A stretch of 64,000 bases of DNA, taken from contig JAHHID010000038.1 in NCBI GenBank assembly GCA_019359015.1, forward strand, positions 1 to 64,000. Reading direction: 5' to 3'. The stretch is from Spirirestis rafaelensis WJT71-NPBG6 (lineage in GTDB: Bacteria; Cyanobacteriota; Cyanobacteriia; Cyanobacteriales; Nostocaceae). A program made the position numbers and the translations under genes. A model generated the notes under the pieces. It saw only the letters and a list, made by a program, of their open reading frames with translations. It searched no databases and had not been told where the DNA came from. Below are positions 63,136 through 64,000 of the stretch, piece after piece (within the stretch, counting starts at the first letter, position 1; the number at the start of each line of letters is the position of its first letter).

Positions 63136-63275
63136 TTAACAAGAGATTCATAGCCTAGAATGAAATCAAAATTGAATTTATTTCTTTAGGACGGGTTGGA
63201 TAGCCCGCCTAGCGTACTGAGACGACTGGAAATCGTCTCGCGGTCTTTCATTCTTAGGCTATAAGTCTTTGTTAA
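63136..63275. repeat. Nested palindrome: 30-bp arms enclosing two hairpins
   Basis: The left arm 63136-63165 (TTAACAAGAGATTCATAGCC onward) pairs with the right arm 63246-63275 with few mismatches. Between them lie two further stems: AGGACGGG with CCCGCCT (63188-63210) and GAGACGA with TCGTCTC (63219-63239). The result is a multi-branched structure of 140 bases. It could be a structured RNA, an origin cruciform, or a MITE; each arm ends in TTAA. Confidence 0.75.
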
Positions 63276-63637
63276 GACCAAGCACCTAGCGGACTACCCA
63301 GCTTTTTTTTTTGGGATGGAAGTTGCGGCACTTCCCTGACTGCATATTGGTTGAATAAATCCGGCAGTTTAATTTTTAGATTCATACACGCTCATTCCTT
63401 GGTAAATGCAGTCCTTACTTTGTGAGCATAGAGGCAATTGCCACCTACTTTGCCAAACACGGAGCATTTGGCAAGTACGCACAAAAGCGGATCGCTTATG
63501 GTGATTTGCCTGCTCGGCAGACAGTCGCGTAAATAGTATTGGCAGATTATGCCATATCTGTAAAAACTGTGCAGGAAATCTGATCTATTACTCCACAAAA
63601 AAAAAACCTTATTTAGCAAGGGTTTCAGCAACAGTTC

Positions 63638-63681
63638 ATCCGGGGATCCTAGAGTTTTTATCCGGGGATCCTAGAATTTTT
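63638..63681. repeat. Two 22-bp tandem repeats (iteron-like)
   Basis: ATCCGGGGATCCTAGAGTTT with TT follows at 63638 and is repeated with one base changed at 63660. The 22-bp period equals about two DNA turns, as in plasmid iterons that bind a replication protein. Only two units are present, so the call is tentative. Confidence 0.55.
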
Positions 63682-63781
63682 GTTCTAAAGCTCAAAGGTA
63701 TACAGGACAAGGCTTAAAAGCCAATTTTTCCAACTATTTTCCCTAGAACTAAATTTTTTTTAGAACTAAACTAGAACAAGA

Positions 63782-63812
63782 ACCAGCCGCTTGAAGTTGA
63801 TAGCCGGCTGGT
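63782..63812 (-). terminator. Terminator after the XRE regulator
   Basis: ACCAGCCG and CGGCTGGT form a perfect 8-bp GC-rich stem. On the minus strand it lies 27 bases after the stop of the XRE gene and is followed by TTCTTGTTCT, a moderately T-rich run. Confidence 0.6.
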
Positions 63813-63838
63813 GGTCAAGACTTGTTAAGTATTAATGC

Positions 63839-64000
63839 TTAAATTTTGATATCTAAGAGGATGCGGACATAGGCGGCTTGTTGTAGACTGAGAGGGCGTT
63901 CGCCTCTTTCAGCTAGTGAGATGAACTTTTGGGATACACCCAAAAAACTAGCTAATTTTGTCTGTGGCCACCCTTTGGCAATACGCGCTTCCCTCACTTG
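63839..64000 (-). CDS. XRE-family transcriptional regulator, C-terminal part
   Basis: The frame enters from the right window edge and gives 53 residues ending in stop at 63839. It reads VREARIAKGWPQTKLASFLG, VSQKFISLAERGERPLSL, a clear XRE/Cro-type helix-turn-helix (QTKLASFLGVSQKFISLAERG). Its N-terminus is outside the window. The domain sits at the end of the protein, so the whole gene is probably short. It may control copy number or transfer of the replicon suggested by the neighbouring region. Confidence 0.85.
   Translation of the reverse strand, partial: QVREARIAKGWPQTKLASFLGVSQKFISLAERGERPLSLQQAAYVRILLDIKI

Larger units (their letters stand above)
62905..63838. other. Large noncoding tract with palindromes and tandem repeats
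   Basis: This 934-base tract separates the primase-like gene from the XRE regulator. It contains a stem at about 62923-62942 (CCTGATGT and ACATCAGG), a nested palindrome at 63136-63275, two 22-bp tandem repeats at 63638-63681, and a terminator at 63782-63812. A 36-codon frame from GTG 63422 (AIATYFAKHGAFGKYAQKRI) is the only plausible small coding region and remains doubtful. The combination resembles a plasmid origin and control region. Confidence 0.6.

Noticed and set aside
63136-63275. Reading the nested palindrome as a retron msr-msd
   Set aside because: No reverse transcriptase is encoded in the window, so the retron reading has no support.
63392-63631. 79-codon minus-strand frame near the right end
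   Set aside because: No motif, poor start context, and the opposite strand has an equally plausible short frame; neither is convincing.

Overview
The window looks like an accessory region of a filamentous, probably heterocyst-forming (Nostocales-type) cyanobacterium. The palindrome GCGATCGC (HIP1) recurs throughout, in genes as well as gaps, the base composition is AT-leaning, and several families are typical of that group: COP23, FHA-N/CHAT fusions, WD40 membrane proteins and Ser/Thr kinases with long linkers. The genus cannot be fixed from the sequence alone.

The core is a contractile injection system (CIS) of the extracellular/Afp type, the class that includes the thylakoid-anchored CIS of multicellular cyanobacteria. 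It is split into blocks. Block 1 (536-7557, minus) carries a DUF4255 cap/terminator with a carboxypeptidase-regulatory-like tail, the sheath, two tube proteins, two T4-baseplate-like small proteins, a 44-residue DUF6760-type protein and an FHA protein ending in a methylglyoxal-synthase-like domain. Block 2 (8084-19576, plus) diverges from it and carries a histidine kinase and response regulator, a pseudokinase fused to a PstS-like domain, an FHA protein, a small protein, a third tube protein, a probable tape measure, an Afp7-like protein, a VgrG-like spike and a PAAR tip. Block 3 (28382-33586, plus) holds gp25, baseplate J, a tail-I-like protein and a DUF4159-type protein. Block 4 (37737-40951, minus) holds the AAA+ ATPase and a second DUF4255 protein. 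Three DUF4157 proteins, the likely cargo, lie between the blocks: a 1342-residue protein with an EndoU-like C-terminus and a probable immunity gene, a DUF4157-DUF922 double-HExxH protein, and one with a glycine-rich hydrophobic segment. The last two form a roughly 1-kb inverted repeat around block 3. I saw no tail-fibre gene.

From 41306 to 53922 lies a signalling and secretion region: an active-looking Ser/Thr kinase, a TpsB outer-membrane transporter convergent with a 1632-residue haemagglutinin-N/CHAT caspase-like protein, then a COP23, trypsin-like protease and TPR run, and a glycosyltransferase. Two paired single-span membrane proteins follow (54351-58746), with Ig-like repeats and, in one, a WD40 propeller; membrane anchoring of the CIS is one possible role.

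Mobile DNA is dense. There is an intact-looking IS110 with a candidate bridge-RNA leader, an IS5-type element with a -1 frame break inside IS630 debris, an IS630 relic holding a second IS630 with perfect palindromic ends, and IS1 and ISAs1 scraps at the left edge. The right end has an archaeo-eukaryotic-primase-like replication protein, a large nested palindrome, two 22-bp tandem repeats and the end of an XRE regulator, which suggests plasmid or integrated-plasmid DNA. I recognised no tRNA, rRNA or CRISPR array.
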